DNA of 64,000 bases. It comes from DATFVJ01 sp963826515 (GTDB lineage: Bacteria; Actinomycetota; Actinomycetes; Streptosporangiales; Streptosporangiaceae). The stretch lies in the NCBI GenBank assembly GCA_963826515.1, contig CAWGXI010000006.1:310001-374000 (forward strand). The letters run 5' to 3'. Positions 53,410 through 61,357 of the stretch are shown in pieces. A program made the translations under genes and the position numbers. The stretch's first letter is position 1; each line of letters opens with the position of its first letter. The notes beneath the pieces were generated by a model. It did no database searches and was not told the origin of the DNA. It saw nothing but the letters and a program-made list of their open reading frames with translations.

Positions 53410-54591
53410 TCACCTGTCTTGGGCACGAACCGCTCGCTGGCGCAGGTGTCCGAGTACCGCCGATCCTTCGGGTCCCTCGAACCAGCGGGTGTGATCCACC
53501 AGGTAGGTGTCGTAGGCGAGGTCGGCGTTTCCGCGCGACCGCACCACATCGGCGAAGTACTCGATCTCGGAAAGCGCGTATTCGAGATGCACGACGGGCA
53601 GCACCTCGGGCAGGGCGGCGGCTTCGGCCGGGTGCAGCGGCCTGACAGTCTCGTAGCCGTCGAGCAGTGCGTCGATCGCGTCGTGGTCCGCTTCCGCGCG
53701 CCCGGATCCGGGGAGGTCGAGCCACCCGACCGTGCTGCGTTCGAGCGCGGTCGCGAGGTCGTGGACCGCGAAAGTGCGGTTCGCCAGACCGAAGTCGAGC
53801 ACGGCGGCGACGCCTGCGTCCGCGGCGGCTGACGTCCAGGTCAGGTTGGAGGGGTGCCAGTCCCCGTGCCCCCACTGCCGCGGCAGCGCCTCGAGCAGCG
53901 GCGCCGCCCGCCGGATCGCGGGCAGGTGGTGCCGCGCGATGTCCTGCTGCCAGTGACGTCTGCACAGGTAGCGCGCGAGTCCAGGCCGTTTCGCGAGGAG
54001 CAGGCTCACCGCGGCGACCGGGTCGGCCGCAGTGATTACGTCGCAGGAGCTTGTCAGCACCCCGGGCGCCCGCGCCGTAACCGGGAAGTCCGCTGCCGCC
54101 CGATGAAGCCGTGCCAGCGCTGCGCCCGCGGTCCTGGCATGGCTGAGGCTGCTAAACGGTGACCACGACACCGCGTCGCGATATAGGTCGACGCCGCGCG
54201 CCGCGCTGTGCACCTCGTAGACGAAGCCGCCGCACTCCACCGTGGTCGCACCGCACGCGCCGCGCAGCACGGCAGGCACCGGCAGCCCACGCGCCCGCAG
54301 GTGGCGGGCGAAGGCGTGCTCGCCAGCCAGTTGTGCGGCGGTGCGGACGCTCGTGTGGTGACGCTTCACGAAGAAGGAGGTGCCGTCGCGGCGCACGAGC
54401 GCGGCGGCCGACATCGGCCGCGGGCTGCGCCACGTTATGACCGCTGCCGCGCCGCTCGACGCGCCGCCCGGTGGCCCATAACCGGCGAGCACGGCGCTCA
54501 CCTCTGGACCAGTGAGCGGGCTCCAGTCCGGTTCGGCAAGTTCCTTGCCCATACCGTGGACGAGCCCCGCGGCCGCTGCGCGGTCACTCAT
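53410..54591 (-). CDS. APH-like phosphotransferase downstream of TPP-regulated transporter
   Basis: 393 residues from ATG 54591; a GTG three codons earlier is possible. Kinase-like fold: SFFVKRHHTSVRTAAQLAGE with the ATP-binding Lys, GHGDWHPSN (catalytic H-G-D-x-x-x-x-N) and AVLDFGLANRTFAVHD (metal-binding D). Starts inside a 13-bp tandem repeat, 31 bases after the transporter stop, and both follow a TPP riboswitch. Because the APH fold includes thiamine kinases, phosphorylation of thiamine, HMP or a related precursor is plausible but unproven. Confidence 0.82.
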   Translation of the reverse strand: MSDRAAAAGLVHGMGKELAEPDWSPLTGPEVSAVLAGYGPPGGASSGAAAVITWRSPRPMSAAALVRRDGTSFFVKRHHTSVRTAAQLAGEHAFARHLRARGLPVPAVLRGACGATTVECGGFVYEVHSAARGVDLYRDAVSWSPFSSLSHARTAGAALARLHRAAADFPVTARAPGVLTSSCDVITAADPVAAVSLLLAKRPGLARYLCRRHWQQDIARHHLPAIRRAAPLLEALPRQWGHGDWHPSNLTWTSAAADAGVAAVLDFGLANRTFAVHDLATALERSTVGWLDLPGSGRAEADHDAIDALLDGYETVRPLHPAEAAALPEVLPVVHLEYALSEIEYFADVVRSRGNADLAYDTYLVDHTRWFEGPEGSAVLGHLRQRAVRAQDR

Positions 54592-54646
54592 GGCGGTCAC
54601 TCACGGCGCTTACTCACGGCGCTTACCCATGGCGCTTACTCATGGC
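54582..54646. repeat. Five 13-bp tandem repeats at a gene junction
   Basis: Five imperfect copies of GCTTACTCAYGGC (54582-54594, 54595-54607, 54608-54620, 54621-54633, 54634-54646). They encode the last residues and stop of the transporter and the start region of the kinase, offering several ATG/GTG codons in different frames. Copy-number change would alter coupling of the two genes. Confidence 0.85.
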
Positions 54647-56053
54647 GCGCGGGCTGAGCCGATTCGCGCTTGCCGACGCTGGCGGCCCTCCATCACGCCG
54701 CAGCACGGCGGACAGGGAGCCGGCCAGCAGGGTCGTCACCGCGGCGACAAGGAATGAGAGGATCGACGCGGACATCCAGCTGGCCGGGGTGAAGCCGATC
54801 AGGCGGGCGACCCAGGTCCAGGCGGAGACCCACCAGGAGATGTAGCCCGGGTTGATGAGCTGGTACGTGACGAAGCCCGCCGCCCATGGCACGAGCATCA
54901 CCCAGCGCGAAGGCGCATCGGCCGACAGGTTCCAGCGGCGCTTGGACAAGACGAAGAAATCCATGATGAGAACGGCGAACATCGGCACGAAGACCGAGCC
55001 GAGCAGGACAAGAAAGTTCTCATAGTCGGCAATGTTGACAAATAGCGCGAGGACTGTTGTCACTGCGGCGATGGCCACGGCGAGCACCCGGCGGTCCCAC
55101 AGCGGGCGCAGGTTCTGTGTCGACACGGCTGTCGAGTAGACGTTGGCGAAGGACTGATCGAGCTCGCGCGCCGCGAGGATCGCGAAGCAGACCGCCCCGA
55201 GAGGCAGCGCGATGAATGCGCCGTAGATATCGTCCGGGTTGCGCGCCACGGTGAGGAGCGCCAGCAAGCCGATGACGTAGCAGAGCACCTGGGTGACGCT
55301 GTAGCCGACGAGCGGGCCGGCGAACGCCGCCCGCTGCGTTCGCGAGTGGCGTGTGTAATCGGCCGCGAGTGGTGCGAACGAGATCGCCACCGCGACGACC
55401 GTGTCGGTCGCCGCCCAGTACCCAGACCAGGAGCCGTGCGTGAACGCAGGCAGTGGATGGCGGGCGAGCGCGATGAACAGATACCCGAGGACGACGACGA
55501 CCGCGCTCGTCACATAGCGGCGCAGGATGCGGATCGCGCCGAGCGGCCGGACCGCGAGTACTGTGGTCGCCGCCCCGGCGAAGAGCACGTAGGCCCACCT
55601 GGGCAGGGCCGGAGCCAGCGTGTGCGCGGCGGTAGCGATTGTGACGAGCTCGAAGATGCCCCACCCCAGGCACTGCAGGATGTTGAGTGCCGTCGGCAGG
55701 TAGGAGAGCTTGGCCCCGAACAGTCCGCGCAGCAGGACCATGGCAGGTGCGCCCGTCCGTGCGCCAGGCAGGCCGGACAACGCCACGGCAAGCGTTCCGA
55801 GTAGCGTTCCGACCACGATTGCGACGAGGCCCGCCGCGAGCGAAAGCTCCGGCGTTCCCGCGCCGCCCGGCTGCAGGACGAAGATCGCCCCGGTGAAGCC
55901 GAGCAGGCTTACTCCCAGGTTGCCCCACAGGCCGAGCTGGTCGAGCAGGCTGAGCGCCTGCGGCACCGGCTCGGCAAGCGTGCGGGAGACCTCGGAGTGC
56001 CGGTCGCCAGGGACGGTGACGAATGCTTTGGGTGTGGCCTGCGTGGTTGCCAC
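54623..56053 (-). CDS. NCS1-family transporter, probable thiamine-precursor uptake
   Basis: 476 residues, about 12 membrane helices, purine-cytosine-permease type: LGLWGNLGVSLLGFTGAIFV, ARTGAPAMVLLRGLFGAKLS (helix 3 region), WGIFELVTIATAAHTLA, VVAVAISFAPLAADYTRHSR. GTG start with GGGAGG. A TPP riboswitch ends right at this ribosome binding site, so intake of a thiamine-pathway compound (most likely hydroxymethylpyrimidine, as in CytX) is the natural reading. The exact substrate is inferred. Confidence 0.88.
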   Translation of the reverse strand: MATTQATPKAFVTVPGDRHSEVSRTLAEPVPQALSLLDQLGLWGNLGVSLLGFTGAIFVLQPGGAGTPELSLAAGLVAIVVGTLLGTLAVALSGLPGARTGAPAMVLLRGLFGAKLSYLPTALNILQCLGWGIFELVTIATAAHTLAPALPRWAYVLFAGAATTVLAVRPLGAIRILRRYVTSAVVVVLGYLFIALARHPLPAFTHGSWSGYWAATDTVVAVAISFAPLAADYTRHSRTQRAAFAGPLVGYSVTQVLCYVIGLLALLTVARNPDDIYGAFIALPLGAVCFAILAARELDQSFANVYSTAVSTQNLRPLWDRRVLAVAIAAVTTVLALFVNIADYENFLVLLGSVFVPMFAVLIMDFFVLSKRRWNLSADAPSRWVMLVPWAAGFVTYQLINPGYISWWVSAWTWVARLIGFTPASWMSASILSFLVAAVTTLLAGSLSAVLRRDGGPPASASANRLSPRAMSKRHG

Positions 56054-56058
56054 GCTGC

Positions 56059-56159
56059 CTCCCTACGCCGGCATTACCCGGTCAGGTTCAAACGGTCGGC
56101 GGCGCAGGTCGTGTGACCAGCCACCCTCTCAGCCCGGTCAGCCCGAGCTCCCGTGGGAT
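56059..56159 (-). promoter_or_regulatory. TPP riboswitch (THI element)
   Basis: On the minus strand the RNA contains CUGAGAGGGUGG (CUGAGA at complement of 56127-56132), then GAACCUGACCGGGUAAUGCC and GGCGUAGGGAG, the conserved thiamine-pyrophosphate aptamer core. P1 pairs the AUCCC side (56155-56159) with GGGAG (complement of 56059-56063). GGGAG(G) is also the ribosome binding site of the transporter, so ligand binding should block translation initiation. Confidence 0.93.
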
Positions 56160-56430
56160 TCAGCCCTGATGTTACCCGCCGCCGGTGCATTTCACATCGG
56201 GCGAGACCGGTCCAAGACGAGCAGGTGTGACGAATGGGGACGTTACCGGGTATTACCTCACCCTCGGCGGGTGATGACGTTACGGGCGTGACTTGCCAGG
56301 GTGGACCGGGTGACGCAGGCTCGCGGCCGGGCAAGGGTGGGCAGGGACGGAGCAGGGTCACCCGACGGATGAACGACGTCTTTCCCCGCACTGGCTGCTG
56401 CCTGTGAAAGCTCTCCAGGGAAGGGGAAAC

Positions 56431-57720
56431 ATGAGATTGCCAATCGCCCGCATGGCGGGCCCGATCCTGGCGCCGCTGGCAGTCGCCGGCCTCGTGATCG
56501 CGCAAGGGGCGGGCGTAGCGTCGGCGGGCACAAGCAGCAGCAGCCATCACGGCGGCGCCCTCTACGTCTCAAAGCACGCCAAGGCCTCGGGAGCCGACCG
56601 GTCCTGCGGCTCGGCCCGCTTCAAGACCATCCAGTCGGCGATCAAAGCGGCGCCGGCGGGCGGCACGGTCGTCGTCTGCCGCGGCGTCTACCGCGAGCAG
56701 GTCGTCGTCGCCAAGCCGCTGTCCGTCCAGGGCATCAGGGCGACTATCGACGAGAAGAACGTCAAACCGGCCTACGTCGTTAACCCGCCGGGCGTCGGGC
56801 CAACGACGATCTTCGCGGGCGTGGTCATCGTCTCGTCCCACGTCCAGTTCAGCGGTTTCAAGGTCACCAACGCCCTGGGCGAGGGCATCCTCGCTGCTGG
56901 GGTGACCGGCAGCATCCGTGGCGTCTCGATCAGGCATAACGCCGTCGTGCACAACGACCTCGGCGGCGGCGTGCCACCAGCCTCGACCTACTTCGAATGC
57001 GCGGCGGAGGGGCAGGTGCCTGGCGACTGCGGCGAGGGTATTCACCTGCTGAGCGTCGCGTACTCCCAGGTCAAGGGAAACTACTCGGCGGGCAACTCGG
57101 GTGGCATCCTGCTGACCGACGAGACCGGGCCCACCCACAACAACCTGGTCGCGGACAACATCGTCACCGGCAACGCGGCTGACTGCGGGATCACCGTCCC
57201 CGGGCATAACCCGGCAGCCCTCAGTTCCGCCGGCAAGCGTCAGCCTTCGGTCGCAGGCGTGTACGGCAACGTCATCTGGGGCAACTCGATCACCGACAAC
57301 GGGAACAAGGGCGAAGGCGCCGGCGTGCTGTTCGCCAACGCCGGCCCGGGTACGGCCTCGTACGACAACCTGGTCGCGCACAACTACATCGCCGGCAACG
57401 AACTGGCCGGTGTGACCATGCACGCCCACACGCTCAAGCCGGGCCAGTTCGAGGACCTGAGCGGCAACAAGGTCATCGACAATGTCATCGGCAAGAACAA
57501 CCTCGGCGGCGACCCGCTCGACTCGCCTGCCTCACCGCAGGACAAGCTGACGACCGGGGTGCTCGTGTTCTCCGGCGGCACGCGGGTGAGCGTGACGATC
57601 GCGCACAACTCGATTTCCAATAACCACTTCGGAATCTGGCTGAGCAAGCCGGTGAAGGCGAAGGGCCTCCGTACCAACTCGTTCCACCACGTGAAGGTTC
57701 CGGTCTCGGCGAACCACTAG
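56431..57720 (+). CDS. Secreted right-handed beta-helix protein
   Basis: 429 residues. Signal peptide of about 33 residues (GPILAPLAVAGLVIAQGAGV ASAG). DRSCGSARFKTIQSAIKAAP AGGTVVVCRGVYREQV is the typical pectate-lyase/NosD start; then repeated turns such as VSIRHNAVVHND, VKGNYSAGNSGGILLTDETG, LVADNIVTGNA, LVAHNYIAGNELAGVTMHAH, VTIAHNSISNNHFGIWL. No clear catalytic residues; may bind or cleave polysaccharide. ATG after AAGGGGAA. A strong terminator follows. Confidence 0.87.
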   Translation: MRLPIARMAGPILAPLAVAGLVIAQGAGVASAGTSSSSHHGGALYVSKHAKASGADRSCGSARFKTIQSAIKAAPAGGTVVVCRGVYREQVVVAKPLSVQGIRATIDEKNVKPAYVVNPPGVGPTTIFAGVVIVSSHVQFSGFKVTNALGEGILAAGVTGSIRGVSIRHNAVVHNDLGGGVPPASTYFECAAEGQVPGDCGEGIHLLSVAYSQVKGNYSAGNSGGILLTDETGPTHNNLVADNIVTGNAADCGITVPGHNPAALSSAGKRQPSVAGVYGNVIWGNSITDNGNKGEGAGVLFANAGPGTASYDNLVAHNYIAGNELAGVTMHAHTLKPGQFEDLSGNKVIDNVIGKNNLGGDPLDSPASPQDKLTTGVLVFSGGTRVSVTIAHNSISNNHFGIWLSKPVKAKGLRTNSFHHVKVPVSANH

Positions 57721-57737
57721 CCGATCCCGCGGTACCT

Positions 57738-57770
57738 GCCGGCCCCCAGCCGTCCCGGCTGGGGGCCGGC
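57738..57770 (+). terminator. Strong GC hairpin terminator
   Basis: A perfect 15-bp stem (GCCGGCCCCCAGCCG paired with CGGCTGGGGGCCGGC) around a TCC loop, 17 bases after the beta-helix gene stop. No U-run follows, as is usual in high-GC actinobacteria. It could also serve the convergent DUF1876 gene. Confidence 0.85.
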
Positions 57771-57792
57771 CCGTGCCCGGTGAGCTCGCAGG

Positions 57793-58062
57793 TTACAGAT
57801 GCAGCTGCGCCCGCTGGCTGGTGACCGCCTCGATCTCGGCGGCTGCGGTGTTGAGAAGCTTGTGCGAAAGCTCGGACATGGCGCGCGCCACCGCGATCTC
57901 CTCGCCGATCTCCGTGACGTTCGGGTCGGCGGGGTTATGGCGTGCCTTTCCGTGACCGGACAGCTCGTCGCCGTCAGCCATGATCAGGCGTACTTCCGCG
58001 AGTGTCTCGCCGTCGTCCTTGACGATGGACAGTTCGACCGACCAACGATCAGCCAGGTTCAT
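57793..58062 (-). CDS. DUF1876-family small protein
   Basis: 89 residues from ATG 58062 (GGAGG lies 13 bases upstream). ADRWSVELSIVKDDGETLAE VRLIMADGDELSGHGKARHN PADPNVTEIGEEIAVARAMS ELSHKLL is the family pattern: A-x-x-x-N-P-x-D-x-x-V-x-E-I-G-x-E-x-A-x-A-R-A. Role unknown; members are often in redox- or dormancy-type gene sets in actinobacteria. Confidence 0.88.
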   Translation of the reverse strand: MNLADRWSVELSIVKDDGETLAEVRLIMADGDELSGHGKARHNPADPNVTEIGEEIAVARAMSELSHKLLNTAAAEIEAVTSQRAQLHL

Positions 58063-58257
58063 GACCCAAGCCACCTCCGGTTAGGTGACACTCGCCGCGC
58101 GGGCCCGCCAGGAAGCGGAGCGGCAGACCACCCGCGCCGCCGCTGTGACGGTAGATCTGCAGCGGAAGGGCCGCCGATCCGTCACACCACCGCTTAGCCC
58201 GGGTGCCGGGCGGTTTTCTTTCCGTCCGGCCTGGGTCCGCGCGACGGGTGCCATTCT

Positions 58258-58872
58258 TCAGGTTCTCCGCATGTCGCCGGTCGTCCACAGAGGCCTTATG
58301 CCCCTCGGCCGGGGACCTTCGTCGTCGCGAACGTCGCAGCGACGTAGCGGCGAGCCGGGAACAGCGCCAGCAAGCAGTCCGCCACTGAAGAAGGCCTCGG
58401 CCCCAGCGGCGTCAGCAGCGGTGTCAGCTCCGTCGCAAGCGTGGGCTCCTGCGGCCTCGCTCGTCAGGTAAAGCTGGTCCCGCGTGTCGGCAAGCTGGTC
58501 GAGCATGGCTACCACCAGGCCGCTCGCCCAGCCGAGAAGGCTGGCGTACTCGATACGCAACTCGGCCGCGCCTGGCACGCCTTCGAGCCGGCCGACGAGT
58601 TCGTGCAGCTCGGCGGCCAGGGCGGGGGAGACTGACCGTTCAAGCTCCGAGCTGACGACCTCGAGCAGCCGATGAACGCGCGCCCGGCCCTCCGGCGGAA
58701 CGGTCGTGAGATCAAGCTCGTCGCGTGCGGCGCTGAGCATGCCGAACATCCGCAAGACGCGACCGGGTGCCTCCACGCGGTAGGTCTGGCCGGCCCGGCT
58801 GGTATCCGCCACTACGACGACCCACGGCCTTTCACGGCGACGCTCGCTCGCCTGTTCCGCGGAACTGGCCAT
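58258..58872 (-). CDS. Bpa-like (DUF2587) bacterial proteasome activator family protein
   Basis: 204 residues, ATG after GAGGAG. Central helical domain VEAPGRVLRMFGMLSAARDE, VHRLLEVVSSELERSVSPAL AAELHELV, PGAAELRIEYASLLGWASGL VVAM corresponds to the four-helix ring-forming domain of Bpa. True Bpa ends with a GQYL-type motif that docks into the 20S proteasome; this one ends DMRRT after an Ala/Gly-rich tail. It is either a paralogue without proteasome docking or has lost its end. Confidence 0.7.
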   Translation of the reverse strand: MASSAEQASERRRERPWVVVVADTSRAGQTYRVEAPGRVLRMFGMLSAARDELDLTTVPPEGRARVHRLLEVVSSELERSVSPALAAELHELVGRLEGVPGAAELRIEYASLLGWASGLVVAMLDQLADTRDQLYLTSEAAGAHACDGADTAADAAGAEAFFSGGLLAGAVPGSPLRRCDVRDDEGPRPRGIRPLWTTGDMRRT

Positions 58873-58975
58873 GGCAATCGCTCCTCACCTTGAGGCTGCG
58901 CGCTCGCCGGGCAGGCGGGTAGGGCCGTTCGTCACCGCGCGAGGGGCCGGCCCAGCTGGAGACGACCTCAGCGGC

Positions 58976-60022
58976 TCAGCGGCTCAGCACCACCTTGAGC
59001 GCCCCGGTCTCGGCTGCCCGGCCGAATACGTCGTATGCCTCGATGAAGTCGTCCAGGGCGAAGTGATGGGTGATGAACCGTCCCGCGTCGATCTGATGGG
59101 TGGTGACCAGGCGCAGCAGGGTCGCCGTGGAGTAGGCGTCGACCAGCCCCGTCTTGATCGTGATACCTCTGATCCACTGCTCCTCGAGGTGCAGCGTCAC
59201 GGGCTCGCCGTGCACGCCGATGTTCGCGACCTGCCCGGCGGGCCGGGCAAGCTCGACGGCAAGCTCAAAGGTGGCAGGAACCCCGACCGCTTCGATCGCG
59301 ACGTCGGCGCCCAGCCCGTCGGTCAGCGAACGCACCACGTCAAGCGCGTCCTGCCGGCTGTTGTTCACCGTGACATCCGCGCCGAACCGTTTCGCGGCTT
59401 CCAGCCGGCTGTCGGCCAGGTCGATCGCGATGACGTGGCTCGGGCTGAACAGCCGGGCGCCCATGATCGCGGACAGGCCGATGGGGCCGGATCCGACGAC
59501 GGCCACCACGTCGGCCGGCTGCACGCCGCCGTTGAGGACTCCGACCTCGTAGCCCGTGGGCAGGATGTCGGCCAGCATCAGGGCGTCCTCGCTGGTGACC
59601 CCCTCAGGCACCTGATACGTAGAGTTGTCGGCGAAGGGTGCGCGTACGTACTCGGCCTGGGTTCCGTCGATCTTGTGACCCAGGATCCAACCGCCCCCGC
59701 CGAGGCACTGCCCGTAGCGGCGCTCGCGGCAGTACCGGCACCTGCCGCAGGAGGTGATGCACGAGACCAGCACACGGTCACCGGGCTTGATGGACTTCAC
59801 ACCGCTGCCGACCGCGTCGACCGTCCCGACCGCCTCGTGCCCGAGGATCCGCCCGTCGGTGACGGCCGGCACATCGCCCTTGAGAATGTGCAGGTCGGTG
59901 CCACAGATCGTCACGGCGTCGACGCGGACGACCGCATCGGTGTCGTCGACGATTCCCGGCTTCGGCATTTCCTGCCACGCCTTCTGGCCCGGTCCGTGAT
60001 ACACAAGTGCTCGCATGACCAT
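58976..60022 (-). CDS. Zinc-dependent alcohol dehydrogenase
   Basis: 348 residues, MDR superfamily. Catalytic zinc ligands: Cys in VTICGTDLHILKG, His/Glu in ILGHEAVG; structural zinc: ITSCGRCRYCRERRYGQCLG. Rossmann loop VVAVVGSGPIGLSAIMGARL. Ends with EAYDVFGRAAETGALKVVLS. The I-C-G-T-D-L-H-I-L-K-G start is that of a threonine-dehydrogenase/alcohol dehydrogenase clade. Next to another, decayed ADH remnant, so a formerly paired locus. Confidence 0.92.
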   Translation of the reverse strand: MVMRALVYHGPGQKAWQEMPKPGIVDDTDAVVRVDAVTICGTDLHILKGDVPAVTDGRILGHEAVGTVDAVGSGVKSIKPGDRVLVSCITSCGRCRYCRERRYGQCLGGGGWILGHKIDGTQAEYVRAPFADNSTYQVPEGVTSEDALMLADILPTGYEVGVLNGGVQPADVVAVVGSGPIGLSAIMGARLFSPSHVIAIDLADSRLEAAKRFGADVTVNNSRQDALDVVRSLTDGLGADVAIEAVGVPATFELAVELARPAGQVANIGVHGEPVTLHLEEQWIRGITIKTGLVDAYSTATLLRLVTTHQIDAGRFITHHFALDDFIEAYDVFGRAAETGALKVVLSR

Positions 60023-60084
60023 CTCCTAAGATCCGTGCGGTCCAGCCGTGAGCGTGCGCAGCAATATTCGTCACGCGGCAGAGC

Positions 60085-60325
60085 CGAAGGTCCCTGCTCT
60101 GCAAGGTTTGCGGACGGACATGCCCGGATAGCAGGCGGCAAAGCACTCGTTGACGTCGTCGAGCTTGCGTGTTTCCGCGATGACCCGGGTACGGCCAGCG
60201 GCGTGCGGCGCGACTAGGGGGTCAAGGCCTCCGATGCCGATGACCGCGACCAGATCCGAGGATGATTCCGACGCCTTCGTGCCCGGGGGTGAAGGAGGGT
60301 GATTCGGCCGTGCAGTAGCGCCTTA
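60085..60325 (-). pseudogene. Second alcohol dehydrogenase, large internal deletion
   Basis: Two ADH segments survive: SFTPGHEGVGIILGSG (zinc-binding G-H-E-x-x-G) and, ~100 bases later, RTRVIAETRKLDDVNECFA, the C-terminal segment of AdhP-like enzymes (…LDDVNEAF…). Roughly 200 residues of the middle, including the NAD-binding fold, are missing. Decayed by deletion. Confidence 0.65.
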
Positions 60326-61294
60326 GGTCGCGTGCGGGGTCGCCGACCGGGCGGCGCGCCCCCCGGTTGAGCTGAGCCAGCCGGTGATGACCCTGGCGGT
60401 CTCGCCAGACGCCTCCAGCTGAGGTACGTGACCTATGCCGGGCATGATGACGAGCGTCCACGACGGATTGGCGCGCGCCGCGGCCACAGCGGCCCCGACG
60501 GGCACCAAGCGGTCGCGCGCGCCGTGAATCAGCAAGACCAGGCAAGTGATCATGCGGATACGGCGCAGGTATGCCCCCCGGCCGCGCGGGTAGCCTGCCG
60601 TAGCGATGATGGAACGCGCGGAATCGGCGAACTGCTGCTCGACATCGCCGAAATCCAGGCGACGGCGGGCCACCTCGACATGCTGCGCCAGAACGTCTGT
60701 GGGCACCCGTGCGGGGTCGACGCAGCACAGCGAGAGCACGCGCGCTACGAGTTCCTCCGGGGTCAGCCGACGGCGGCCGCCTATCAGTATCTGGCGGATG
60801 CCAGGCGTAGCGTAGGCGGCGAACATCGCGGTCACGATCGGGTCAGGACGGACGGCCACAAAAGGCAGGGCCGGGTCGACAAGCACCAGGCCGACGACGG
60901 TGCGTGGCGCGGCGCTCGCCTCGAGCAGCGAGATCATCCCGCCCATCGAGTTGCCTATCAGGATCACCTGGCCGCCGGGCACGGCCTGGATGAAACGGTG
61001 CAGCAGACGCCGATTCGCCGCCACCGCCGTGCCGCGTCCGCGGGATTCGGTGAGGCCGTGTCCGGCGAGGTCTGGGGCGAGTACGCGGTAGCGGCCGGTC
61101 AGCAGCGGGGCGATCGCTGACCAGTTGACGGCCGAGCCGCCGAGCCCATGCACGCAGACGAGCGTGGGCCCGTCGGCTGGGCCGCCGAAGTCGAGATAGT
61201 GCACTGGGCCGTCGAGTTCGACCCAGCGCGAGCGCTGGCCGAGGATCTGCGGTGGGCTGTCGGAGCGTGCGCTCTGATCCATGGTCATCGCCAT
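60323..61294 (-). CDS. Alpha/beta hydrolase
   Basis: 323 residues. Oxyanion region LVCVHGLGGSAVNWSAIAPL; nucleophile elbow LIGNSMGGM with Ser; acid LLIHGARDRLVPVGAA; His in MPGIGHVPQLEASGE. Several ATGs (61294, 61288, 61282) lie close together. Probably an esterase or C-C bond hydrolase; substrate unknown. Intact despite the decayed ADH just downstream. Confidence 0.87.
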   Translation of the reverse strand: MAMTMDQSARSDSPPQILGQRSRWVELDGPVHYLDFGGPADGPTLVCVHGLGGSAVNWSAIAPLLTGRYRVLAPDLAGHGLTESRGRGTAVAANRRLLHRFIQAVPGGQVILIGNSMGGMISLLEASAAPRTVVGLVLVDPALPFVAVRPDPIVTAMFAAYATPGIRQILIGGRRRLTPEELVARVLSLCCVDPARVPTDVLAQHVEVARRRLDFGDVEQQFADSARSIIATAGYPRGRGAYLRRIRMITCLVLLIHGARDRLVPVGAAVAAARANPSWTLVIMPGIGHVPQLEASGETARVITGWLSSTGGRAARSATPHAT

Positions 61295-61357
61295 ATCAGG
61301 CTATCTGCTCAGCGCGGATGTCTGGCATGGCGGTACCCGAGGGAGGCCCAGGGCAGG

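Noticed and set aside
58871..60217. 448-codon plus-strand open frame
   Set aside because: Shadow of the zinc alcohol dehydrogenase, which carries all catalytic motifs on the minus strand.
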